Shown here one piece after another: positions 8,360 to 14,157 of a stretch of DNA of 21,544 nt. Source of the DNA: a virus. The position numbers were made by a program, and so were the translations under genes. How positions within the stretch are numbered: the stretch's first letter is position 1; each line of letters begins with the position of its first letter. The notes beneath the pieces are model-generated. The model had not been told where the DNA came from. It saw only the letters and a program-made list of their open reading frames with translations, and did no database searches. The stretch covers positions 1-21,544 of IMG/VR virus record IMGVR_UViG_3300036985_001186. One strand, given 5' to 3'.

Positions 8360-8387
8360 TAAAAATAAATGTTAAAATATTAGGTAA

Positions 8388-8412
8388 TTTGTTACACATA
8401 CCATTACATTTG
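8388..8412 (+). promoter_or_regulatory. Candidate Bacteroidota promoter for the early plus-strand genes
   Basis: TACATTTG at 8405-8412 matches TAnnTTTG exactly. The nearest TTTG (8388-8391) is only 13 nt upstream, shorter than the usual 17-23, so the -33 part is weak. It overlaps the divergent promoter at 8420-8451. Confidence 0.5.
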
Positions 8413-8419
8413 TCCCTGT

Positions 8420-8451
8420 CAAAGATAATCAATTTAAAAAATCAAACACAA
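8420..8451 (-). promoter_or_regulatory. Candidate Bacteroidota promoter for the virion operon
   Basis: On the minus strand TATCTTTG (8427-8420) matches the -7 element TAnnTTTG exactly. A TTG (8451-8449) lies 21 nt upstream; a TTTG also lies 15 nt upstream (8446-8443). Transcription would start near 8413 and give a leader of about 55 nt before the TTG start at 8359. Confidence 0.55.
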
Positions 8452-8618
8452 TGGAAAATCCAAGAGACCGTTTTACAGTTACCGAAACAGTGGTAAGCAA
8501 GGTGTACGAAGTCATCGACACTCAAAAAGAATTTAGATACCGTGTCATCATCGGAATGTTTAGAGTTGAGGCCTACATTGATGAGATGTTAAAAATCAGC
8601 GCAGCTCGCAACAAGTAA
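8451..8618 (+). CDS. Small hypothetical protein, 55 aa (first early gene)
   Basis: ATG at 8451 opens a 55-codon frame (MENPRDRFTVTETVVSKVY ... KISAARNK). The leader ATCAATTTAAA, shared with three other gene starts, lies 12 nt before the ATG. The protein is charged and compact, without a membrane segment or recognised motif. As the first gene after the rightward promoter it would be expressed at once on infection, so a host-takeover or regulatory role is possible but unsupported. It is followed by the pseudoknot-like element. Confidence 0.65.
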   Translation: MENPRDRFTVTETVVSKVYEVIDTQKEFRYRVIIGMFRVEAYIDEMLKISAARNK

Positions 8619-8626
8619 AAAACAAA

Positions 8627-8651
8627 GCAGGGGTGCGACTGCTAAACGCAC
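8627..8651 (+). ncRNA. Candidate H-type RNA pseudoknot, copy 1
   Basis: Stem 1 pairs GCAG (8627-8630) with CTGC (8639-8642). The loop holds GTGCG (8633-8637), which pairs with CGCAC (8647-8651) to form stem 2. A second copy lies at 15748-15770, where the first stem-1 pair changes from G-C to A-T on both sides. It sits 8 nt after the 55-aa gene. Function unknown. Confidence 0.5.
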
Positions 8652-8685
8652 TAACTTTAGTAAATCAATAAACACAATAGATAAA

Positions 8686-8979
8686 ATGAAATTCACACTC
8701 CCAATTTTTTACAGCTACAAGATGACCTACAACCGTGTATACGGCATGGTAAACGAAGACATGATACGCATGGAGATTATTCCAAGCGCGGTCAATGACA
8801 AAGGCTGCACCATTGAACAAGACGAAATCGACGAACTGCAACTGTCAGTCTCTATGGCTCGCCTTCAAAGTCAATATGAATTCAAGTATGAGAGCGAAGG
8901 CGTGTTTCATCATCAGTTCATGGTGCATCACCGTGAGATATTCTACACACTATTCCCAGACGCAAGACCAACAATATGA
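8686..8979 (+). CDS. Hypothetical protein, 97 aa
   Basis: The ORF reads MKFTLPIFYSYKMTYNRVYG and continues with a mixed alpha/beta pattern: charged EQDEIDELQLSVSMARLQ in the middle, aromatic and histidine-rich FHHQFMVHHREIFYTLFP near the end. I do not recognise the family. An A-rich leader (AATAGATAAA) precedes the ATG. The stop overlaps the HTH gene start as ATGA, which suggests the two are co-expressed. Soluble; no signal peptide or membrane segment. Confidence 0.7.
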   Translation: MKFTLPIFYSYKMTYNRVYGMVNEDMIRMEIIPSAVNDKGCTIEQDEIDELQLSVSMARLQSQYEFKYESEGVFHHQFMVHHREIFYTLFPDARPTI

Positions 8980-9209
8980 GTAAAGACCGATTAACACTAT
9001 ACATCAACCGTCGGATGGGCAGCAAGTCTGCCCTCCTTCGGGCGATGCAAAAACACGGCGTACCCGTGGAAAGAAAGACCATCTACAACTGGTGCCGTGA
9101 CAATAACAGCATTAAGTTGGAGCAGCTGCAAAAGCTAGCTAAAGCGTTCAAAGTCCCGGTGCATGAATTAGTCAAACAAATAACCATTAAACACGAAGGT
9201 GATGAATAG
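8976..9209 (+). CDS. Small HTH (Cro/CI, XRE-like) DNA-binding protein
   Basis: The 77-aa product carries a helix-turn-helix in SKSALLRAMQKHGVPVERKT, followed by IYNWCRDNNSIKLEQLQKLA and KAFKVPVHELV, the usual XRE fold with its 'L..lA..l.v....L' final helix. It is basic at the start. It overlaps both neighbours (ATGA with the previous gene; 8 nt with the next). Its size and early position fit a Cro-like regulator that could act on the divergent promoters at 8388-8451 or on the palindrome at 16667-16681; neither target is proven. Confidence 0.8.
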   Translation: MSKDRLTLYINRRMGSKSALLRAMQKHGVPVERKTIYNWCRDNNSIKLEQLQKLAKAFKVPVHELVKQITIKHEGDE

Positions 9210-9432
9210 AGAAACAGCGGTTGAATTGTTGGTCGATGCAATACGCGGCCACATAGCAGACGGCACACTAGATGCCATAACTATTAGCAGGGCAAAGATG
9301 ATAGCCAAAGCAATGGAGCGTGAACAGATTGAAAATGCATATGACCAAGGTCATTGTGATTGTTTTCATGGAAAACATAAACAACATAAACAATACTATC
9401 AAGAAACATACAAAGGAGGTAAAGATGAGTAA
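9202..9432 (+). CDS. Small phage paralogue A (KAMEREQIENAYDQG family)
   Basis: The 76-aa protein starts MNRETAVELLVDAIRG and holds KAMEREQIENAYDQG and the C-terminal ETYKGGKDE. Two relatives lie in this window (17592-17810 and 18299-18526). I know this helical family from many Bacteroidetes phages; its function is unknown. ATG 9202 is preferred to the in-frame GTG at 9199 because the relatives also begin Met followed by a charged stretch and ETA. The codons for K-G-G near the end form an AAAGGAGGT ribosome-binding site for the next gene. Confidence 0.75.
   Translation: MNRETAVELLVDAIRGHIADGTLDAITISRAKMIAKAMEREQIENAYDQGHCDCFHGKHKQHKQYYQETYKGGKDE
9414..9419 (+). promoter_or_regulatory. Strong Shine-Dalgarno (AGGAGG) embedded in paralogue A
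   Basis: AGGAGG ends 5 nt before ATG 9425 and is encoded by the Lys-Gly-Gly codons of the upstream gene. Such a full Shine-Dalgarno is unusual in a window whose other starts use A/T-rich leaders. It fixes 9425 as the start of the next gene. The same arrangement recurs at 17794-17799. Confidence 0.7.
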
Positions 9433-9961
9433 CCAACCCACACCACAACAAGTGTACTACATCAAAAAGAACTACGGCAACATCCCCCATCACAAGATGA
9501 CAAAGGCACTTGGTGTTAGCAGCAAGGTTCTATCCGAGTGGTCACGGCTTGCGTTCAATCCGAAAGAGTCAACTAAAAAGTGGCGGCACATCATGCAGAA
9601 TTTGAACTACCTAGAACAGCAGGAGGAACTCGAACGCGAGCTGCTAATGGAGTATCAAATCAAAGATGTGGACAGGTTCAAAAACGTGACCTATCGCAAA
9701 GTGTATAATGCACAGCGCATGTTTTACCTTGTTACAATAGATCATGGCTTCAACTTTATCGTGAAGTTCGATGCACCTGTGCCAATTAACCTAGTCGAGT
9801 ATTCACCGTGGCCTACTGGACATGATGTAAGCGTTGAGCCTTTAGGCCATTGGGAATGGATGGAATTGAAAAACGATTTAACCGTGGTAGAAGTACCTAC
9901 CAATGGTGATTATGTTGGCTTATTTTGGTGCGCAACTAAACAGTTATTACATGAAGCATGA
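9425..9961 (+). CDS. Hypothetical protein with N-terminal HTH-like segment, 178 aa
   Basis: The start at 9425 is set by the Shine-Dalgarno 5 nt upstream; the frame is open further upstream, but that part lies inside paralogue A. Residues about 5-45 (TPQQVYYIKKNYGNIPHHKM, then ALGVSSKVLSEWSRLA) look like a helix-turn-helix of the kind that precedes nuclease or replication domains in phage proteins. The rest (residues 60-178) has no motif I recognise; it contains an aromatic-rich part (YSPWPTGHDV, GHWEWMEL). It overlaps the VRR-NUC gene by 11 nt. DNA binding is a tentative inference. Confidence 0.7.
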   Translation: MSNQPTPQQVYYIKKNYGNIPHHKMTKALGVSSKVLSEWSRLAFNPKESTKKWRHIMQNLNYLEQQEELERELLMEYQIKDVDRFKNVTYRKVYNAQRMFYLVTIDHGFNFIVKFDAPVPINLVEYSPWPTGHDVSVEPLGHWEWMELKNDLTVVEVPTNGDYVGLFWCATKQLLHEA

Positions 9962-10313
9962 TGAAAGTAAAATGCAGCAACGGTGTGTTGAGTGGTTTCG
10001 CTATTCATTCCCTCGCACACTCATTGCTTCCTTCCCTAACGGTGTCTACATCGGTGGTACTCCAGTGCAAAGAGCAAGACGCTGGAACCTTTTAAAAGCA
10101 GAAGGTGCGATGCCGGGAATGCCTGACCTCATGATTTGCATGAGCAACGGGCCATACCACGCACTATTCATCGAGATGAAAACCGAAAAGGGTAAACTTT
10201 CAGAAACGCAAAAAATCGTTCACGCACAGCTAATCAATGCAGGATACTGCGTTAAGGTGTGCAGGTCATTTGAAGAATTCATGACAACAGTCAAAGGTTA
10301 TTTGGAAGCATAG
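9951..10313 (+). CDS. VRR-NUC-type nuclease
   Basis: The 120-aa protein has the small VRR-NUC layout: QQRCVEWFRYSFP, then FPNG (residues 28-31), KAEGAMPGMPDLMI (49-62, with metal-binding Asp59), FIEMKTEKGKLSETQ (E75, K77, Q87) and AGYCVKVCRSFEEF. These are the PD-(D/E)XK core residues. Small stand-alone VRR-NUC proteins in phages are thought to be structure-specific DNA endonucleases, possibly resolving branched DNA. ATG 9951 is chosen; ATG 9972 is a possible later start. A promoter for the following gene overlaps the end of this one. Confidence 0.85.
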   Translation: MKHDESKMQQRCVEWFRYSFPRTLIASFPNGVYIGGTPVQRARRWNLLKAEGAMPGMPDLMICMSNGPYHALFIEMKTEKGKLSETQKIVHAQLINAGYCVKVCRSFEEFMTTVKGYLEA

Positions 10314-10331
10314 ATAATTTACTTATCTTTG
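10301..10331 (+). promoter_or_regulatory. Near-ideal Bacteroidota promoter
   Basis: TTTG (10301-10304), a 19-nt spacer and TATCTTTG (10324-10331) match the TTTG/TAnnTTTG consensus in full. Transcription should start near 10336-10338, a few nt before the 13-codon ORF and the structured region. Confidence 0.7.
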
Positions 10332-10345
10332 CCTTGCTACTCAGT

Positions 10346-10387
10346 ATGAAAACATTTTCAAACCCCACCATTACCGCATTGCCATAA
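10346..10387 (+). CDS. Possible 13-aa leader peptide
   Basis: ATG 10346 opens MKTFSNPTITALP followed by TAA. It lies just downstream of the predicted transcription start, and its codons 7-10 form the left arm of the large hairpin at 10364-10428. Ribosomes translating it would disrupt that hairpin, as in attenuators. No composition bias points to a particular amino acid. Whether it is translated is unknown. Confidence 0.35.
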   Translation: MKTFSNPTITALP

Positions 10388-10428
10388 GCACGACCGTGCG
10401 CTGGGTAGCCTTTGTGTGTAGTGGTGGG
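10364..10428 (+). ncRNA. Candidate structured leader RNA or small RNA
   Basis: CCCACCATTAC (10364-10374) pairs with GTAGTGGTGGG (10418-10428) over 11 bp with one wobble. The enclosed sequence holds a second hairpin, GCAC-GACC-GTGC (10388-10399). The outer stem is followed by an A/T-rich ATTTCATTTTA that runs into the ATG of the methyltransferase gene. It could act as a terminator/attenuator, a regulatory leader or an independent small RNA. I cannot assign a known RNA family. Confidence 0.5.
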
Positions 10429-10439
10429 TATTTCATTTT

Positions 10440-11690
10440 ATGTTACAAGTTAAAAAAGAATTTAAGGATTTAATTCCTGCCTTATTGCCTGATGAATTTA
10501 CTCAGTTAGAACACAACTGCATAAAGCACGGCATACAGGACAGCATCAAAGTATGGAGCGGCTATGTAATAGACGGGCATAACCGTTATGAGATTGCACA
10601 AAAGCACAAGTTAAAATTTGACATTGAAGAACTAAATTTTGAAGACGAGTTAAAGGTTCGTGAATGGATGATTTTAAACCAATTCGGCAGAAGGAATTTG
10701 AGCAACTACCAGCGGTCAATACTTGCATTGCAACTTGAAAATGTTTTTAAGGAAAAAGCAAAAGAAAAACAAAAGGAAGCTGGTGGTGCGGTTCCGCAGA
10801 AATCTGCCGAAGCGCCTGTTGAAACACGCAAAGAACTTGCAAAGGTTGCGCTAGTATCGCATGATACTATTGCAAAGGTCAAACAAATTGAGCAAAAGGC
10901 CTCGCCTGAGATAAAAGCCAAACTAAACACAGGTGAAGTAAGTATTAATCAAGCCTATCAAGAAATTAAGAAGGAAGAAAAAATTGCGCAACGTGAGCAG
11001 AAAAGGCAAGAACTTGAAAGTACAATTGACAACATTGATAGTACAGCAAAATATAATTTTTCCATTGATAATTTACAGCACGGATGGTATAAGGTAAATA
11101 ATCAGTTTTTATATTTTGGCAGTAACACTGATAAAGAGTTTATAGATTTTTTACCTAAGGCTAAATTTGTTTTTGCTGATCCCCCTTATAACGCAGGTGT
11201 TGATGAATGGGACTACAATTTTAAATGGCAATTAGATTATCTACAAGATAAAGCTGATGTGGTTGCTGTAACACCCGGCGGTTGGAATGCTTGCAATTTT
11301 TACAAAGAAACACAGATGAATTACATATGGGAAATGTTTTGCTGGATTAGCAACGGTATGACACACGGTAAATGCGGTTATGCTAATGTGATTAAGACAA
11401 GTATCTTCGGTAGTGTAAAACCTAAAATATCTCAGGACTTTTGGAAAATATCTATTCGAGTAAACGAAACAGAAGACACTCAGCATAAGGGTCGTAAACC
11501 GTATGAATTTATGTTTCACTTATTAGATGTCTTTACAAAAGAATCTGATATTGTCATTGACCCATTTGCCGGTAGCGGCACTACTTTGATTATGTGTGAA
11601 CAAATGAACCGTATATCTTATAATGCCGAAATCAATGAACAATACTGCCGCCTCATTTTTGAGCGTTCCGGTAACGCAGTCAAAATTTAG
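10440..11690 (+). CDS. ParB-like domain fused to DNA methyltransferase
   Basis: The 416-aa protein has a ParB-type N-domain (VIDGHNRYEIAQ, residues 43-54) with following helices (to about 190), then a methyltransferase domain. This has motif IV DPPY at 247-250 and the SAM-binding motif I DPFAGSGTT at 374-382. The order IV before I fits the beta class of amino-methyltransferases, which modify N6 of adenine or N4 of cytosine. Such ParB-methyltransferase fusions are common in phages, where they may protect phage DNA from host restriction. It lies downstream of the strong promoter at 10301-10331 and overlaps the next gene by 68 nt. Target sequence unknown. Confidence 0.9.
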   Translation: MLQVKKEFKDLIPALLPDEFTQLEHNCIKHGIQDSIKVWSGYVIDGHNRYEIAQKHKLKFDIEELNFEDELKVREWMILNQFGRRNLSNYQRSILALQLENVFKEKAKEKQKEAGGAVPQKSAEAPVETRKELAKVALVSHDTIAKVKQIEQKASPEIKAKLNTGEVSINQAYQEIKKEEKIAQREQKRQELESTIDNIDSTAKYNFSIDNLQHGWYKVNNQFLYFGSNTDKEFIDFLPKAKFVFADPPYNAGVDEWDYNFKWQLDYLQDKADVVAVTPGGWNACNFYKETQMNYIWEMFCWISNGMTHGKCGYANVIKTSIFGSVKPKISQDFWKISIRVNETEDTQHKGRKPYEFMFHLLDVFTKESDIVIDPFAGSGTTLIMCEQMNRISYNAEINEQYCRLIFERSGNAVKI

Positions 11691-12240
11691 CACACGATCT
11701 ATTAAAGGTGATGAATTACAGCTATGGTTTATTCAATATCTGAAAAACAACAGGATTGATTTTTTTAATTACGGTATTGAAACTGTTTGTAAGAGTAAAC
11801 GTAATCATCAAAAGCTGATGAATTATGTACACAAAGGCGCAAACTTAATGCGCTTTCATCCTGATATAGTTGTGCTATTAGCAAAGATGCCTTACTGGTT
11901 TGAAATTAAAAACAGTACAGGCATAGAAAAGGCTTGCTGGTTTCGCTATATTGAATTGCAAAGGGTCTATGAGATACCGATTGTATTTGTTTTAAAGAAC
12001 AAGAAGTTATGCAAGTTAGATGATTTGCAATTTAAAACTATGCCTGAGTTTGATGACAAAGCAAACATGTTCGTACCTGTTGAAAATAATATATGGCGTT
12101 GTCCTGATTTGCTAGAAGTTGATGCTAGACAAAAATATTTAGATGCATACTCAGGTAGAACATCAGGCAATACATTTGCCTACATTGATTTCGATGCAAG
12201 CACAATGCATGAGGTCAATGTATTAAATCAATTTAAATAA
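11623..12240 (+). CDS. PD-(D/E)XK nuclease-like protein, 205 aa
   Basis: The segment RFHPDIVVLLAKMPYWFEIK followed by NS fits the PD-(D/E)XK core: the Asp of HPDI, and E-x-K in FEIK. It is followed by ACWFRYIELQRVYEIPIVFV, where a helix and strand usually come next. The start at 11623 overlaps the methyltransferase by 68 nt; ATG 11635 is also possible. No later Met precedes the conserved part. Being coupled to a methyltransferase, it may be a cognate endonuclease or a DNA-processing enzyme; both are inference. Its last codons contain the ATCAATTTAAA leader of the next gene. Confidence 0.65.
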   Translation: MPKSMNNTAASFLSVPVTQSKFSTRSIKGDELQLWFIQYLKNNRIDFFNYGIETVCKSKRNHQKLMNYVHKGANLMRFHPDIVVLLAKMPYWFEIKNSTGIEKACWFRYIELQRVYEIPIVFVLKNKKLCKLDDLQFKTMPEFDDKANMFVPVENNIWRCPDLLEVDARQKYLDAYSGRTSGNTFAYIDFDASTMHEVNVLNQFK

Positions 12241-12245
12241 ACACT

Positions 12246-12998
12246 ATGGCACAAGACCCGGCATTTCTTTTTTACTTCCAAGATTTCTTAGTAGGCACGG
12301 ATGATATGGACAACGATGAAGTTGGTGCGTATATCCGCTGCCTATGCCATCAAGCTGCAAAAGGATGCATAACTGAAAAACATATGATGAAGATATGTTT
12401 AAGACAGGACGTGTACGAAACAGTATCCAGCAAGTTTGTCCGCGGCGAAGATGGCAACTACTGCAACGATCGTTTATCTTCTGAGATTAGCAAGCGTAAG
12501 GCATTTGCTGAATCAAGACGAAACAACAGATTGAAAAAAACATATGATAAACATATGTCAAAGACAATTGACACATATGTTCCACATATGGAAAATGAAA
12601 ATGAAAATGAAAATAAAGATGTAATTAAAAAGACTGCGCGCAAAAAGTTTGTGAAGCCTGATGAGAATGATGTGTACAACCTGATGGGTGAACTGAATTC
12701 AAAAGGCGGTAACTTTCTTACCGATGACAAGTTGGTTAATTTTGCCCGCACCTTTATTGATTACTATGAAGCAAAGGGGTGGGTAGTAGGCAAGTCACCA
12801 ATGAAGGACTGGAGCAGCGCAGTCCGGAATTGGATGCGCAGTGAATGGGACAAAGTAAAAAATCAAAAACAAAACACATATGCAAAACAATCAAATTCAA
12901 CAGCAGACAGCATTGCAAAAGCTGAACAACTTTTCCGCGATGCAGTCGCTATCAGTAACGCACGCGATCAAGCAAGACAAGATAGCACTCCTGCGTAA
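12246..12998 (+). CDS. Replication initiator-like protein (DUF1376-like N-terminus)
   Basis: The 250-aa protein begins AQDPAFLFYFQDFLVGTDDM followed by DNDEVGAYIRCLCHQAAKG. I recognise this as the N-terminal winged-helix-type region of Bacteroidetes phage replication proteins related to DUF1376. A linker with MENENENENK separates it from a C-terminal domain (YYEAKGWVVGKSPMKDWSSA, VRNWMRSEW) that occurs in the same group. The layout resembles lambda O or DnaD-like primosomal proteins, which bind the origin and recruit helicase. The candidate origin at 12538-12635 lies at the linker, as the lambda origin lies within gene O. It overlaps the next gene by 119 nt. Replication role inferred from family and context. 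Confidence 0.75.
   Translation: MAQDPAFLFYFQDFLVGTDDMDNDEVGAYIRCLCHQAAKGCITEKHMMKICLRQDVYETVSSKFVRGEDGNYCNDRLSSEISKRKAFAESRRNNRLKKTYDKHMSKTIDTYVPHMENENENENKDVIKKTARKKFVKPDENDVYNLMGELNSKGGNFLTDDKLVNFARTFIDYYEAKGWVVGKSPMKDWSSAVRNWMRSEWDKVKNQKQNTYAKQSNSTADSIAKAEQLFRDAVAISNARDQARQDSTPA
12538..12635 (+). other. Candidate replication origin: CATATG iterons plus A-rich tract
   Basis: Four CATATG palindromes start at 12541, 12552, 12574 and 12585, at spacings of 11, 22 and 11 bp. The first two are AAACATATG, the others ACACATATG and CCACATATG. They fall in two different codon phases, so a protein repeat does not explain them. An A-rich, strand-asymmetric tract (12590 to about 12635, GAAAAT repeats) follows. 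Single copies also lie at 12381 and 12878. Confidence 0.5.
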
Positions 12999-13575
12999 GC
13001 TGGATAGAACAACTACAAAGGTTAAAATCATGCAGCTCGTGACGCGATGTACGCAATTGCTCAACGTGCAGAACAACATGAACTCAGTACAGATTGAATT
13101 TTGCGCTGAGAATATTCTTGACAAGATGTGGATGTACAGTCTTGAAGATATACAACTGTGTTTAGATCGTGGTGCTATTGGTGAATACGGCACAATCTAT
13201 AACCGCATAGACCCTGCTACTATCCTTGCATGGTTTCCTAAGTATGATGCGCAACGTCAAACTGTAAGCGATGCTATCAATGAAAACAATAAGCAGCACA
13301 ACAACATCTACGAACTGTTTGCACATCCGCAAATCAGCGAAGCCATGCAAGATGTTGTAACAAAAATGGATGCAAAAATGTTACAGACACCGGCACAAGA
13401 ACCAACACGTGAACAGCCGTCACAACTTGAGATAGCGTTGATGCGTGAGTATGATGCGCTGCCACAGTGGGACAACGACATGCGATTCAGAGTGTACAAG
13501 AACAAGCCTTACCAGTTCACAGAGTTCCGCATGGAGCGTTACCGCGAATTGATTGAAGACCAAAATGAATATTGA
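12880..13575 (+). CDS. Replication-associated hypothetical protein, possible helicase loader
   Basis: The 231-aa product contains FCAENILDKMWMYSLEDIQL and CLDRGAIGEYGTIYNRIDP, then ILAWFPKYDAQR. I recognise this pattern ('W.Y.LEDI..C......G.YG..Y.RID') from a protein that often follows the replication initiator in Bacteroidetes phages. Its function is not established; a helicase loader or primosomal partner is a guess from position. The start at 12880 overlaps the upstream gene by 119 nt; ATG 12940 would shorten this to 59 nt and would remove a Gln/Asn-rich stretch. The C-terminus is charged. No Walker motif was seen. Confidence 0.7.
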   Translation: MQNNQIQQQTALQKLNNFSAMQSLSVTHAIKQDKIALLRKLDRTTTKVKIMQLVTRCTQLLNVQNNMNSVQIEFCAENILDKMWMYSLEDIQLCLDRGAIGEYGTIYNRIDPATILAWFPKYDAQRQTVSDAINENNKQHNNIYELFAHPQISEAMQDVVTKMDAKMLQTPAQEPTREQPSQLEIALMREYDALPQWDNDMRFRVYKNKPYQFTEFRMERYRELIEDQNEY

Positions 13576-13578
13576 AAA

Positions 13579-13740
13579 ATGAAACAATACGACATTGCAA
13601 AAGAGAACGTACTACTGCGCAAATTATTTATCTTAGCGGCAAAGAGAAGTATGCGGCCCAGCATGACCGACAACAAAATCATGTGGCTGCTACTCGAAGA
13701 ACTTTACCTGCTAACTGAGAATGACATTTACAAGCTATGA
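13579..13740 (+). CDS. Small hypothetical protein, 53 aa
   Basis: ATG 13579 lies 3 nt after the previous stop and opens MKQYDIAKENVLLRKLFILA, ending ENDIYKL. It is a basic-then-acidic helical protein with no known motif. The stop overlaps the next gene as ATGA. The tight packing with neighbours is the main support for it being real. Confidence 0.6.
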   Translation: MKQYDIAKENVLLRKLFILAAKRSMRPSMTDNKIMWLLLEELYLLTENDIYKL

Positions 13741-13919
13741 CCATTGGTGAACTTTGGGATGCGTTGCAGAATTACCCGGATGATACAGAAGTGTACGTAG
13801 GGTTTATCAACGGCCATAGCATCGACGAAGAACCATTCACAATAGCAGAGATTAGCAACATGCGGGGTAAGATTACAATCGCATTTATGATGGATGATAT
13901 AAACATAATCAATAATTAA
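13737..13919 (+). CDS. Small hypothetical protein (LWDALQNYPDDTEVYV type), 60 aa
   Basis: The start MTIGELWDALQNYPDDTEVY resembles a widespread small phage motif, 'T..EL...L..YPDD.EV.V', found in short proteins of unknown function. The rest forms probable beta strands (KITIAFMMDD). It overlaps the previous gene by ATGA and ends 4 nt before the SSB-like gene. Confidence 0.65.
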   Translation: MTIGELWDALQNYPDDTEVYVGFINGHSIDEEPFTIAEISNMRGKITIAFMMDDINIINN

Positions 13920-13923
13920 ATCA

Positions 13924-14157
13924 ATGAGTAATTACACAATGCAAGAGGGTCAGTTCACCCTATTCAAGAACACACGAACAAACAACAACGCACCTGAGTA
14001 CACGGGTGAAATCATGGTCAATGGTAAGAAGATGCGCCTTGCTGCATGGGTTAAGGAAGGCAAGAGCGGCAAGTTCTTTAGCGGCAAGATGTCCGAGCCA
14101 TTGCCACCACGCACACAAGATGATGATTCACAAGGCACGGGTGATTTGCCGTTCTAA
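13924..14157 (+). CDS. SSB-like protein with acidic C-terminal tail
   Basis: The 77-aa protein has a short beta-rich part (YTGEIMVNGKKMRLAAWVKE, then KSGKFFSGKMSEP) and ends DDDSQGTGDLPF. The acidic tail closing in a hydrophobic D-x-P-F is the hallmark of single-stranded DNA-binding proteins, where it docks replication and repair partners. The body is shorter than a bacterial SSB (about 110-aa OB domain), so this would be a minimal phage version. It sits between replication genes and terL, with its stop overlapping the terL ATG (TAATG). ssDNA binding is inferred from the tail and context. Confidence 0.6.
   Translation: MSNYTMQEGQFTLFKNTRTNNNAPEYTGEIMVNGKKMRLAAWVKEGKSGKFFSGKMSEPLPPRTQDDDSQGTGDLPF

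Noticed and set aside
10388-10440. Continuation of the 13-codon ORF as a longer protein through this stretch
   Set aside because: A TAA at 10385 closes the frame and the other frames lack a start; the stretch is better explained as a structured RNA.
11162-11169. TAAATTTG as a promoter
   Set aside because: It is deep within the methyltransferase gene with no nearby gene start; a chance match in A/T-rich DNA.
12171-12178. TACATTTG as a promoter for the replication gene
   Set aside because: It matches the -7 element but has no TTTG or TTG at 17-23 nt upstream and lies within a coding region.
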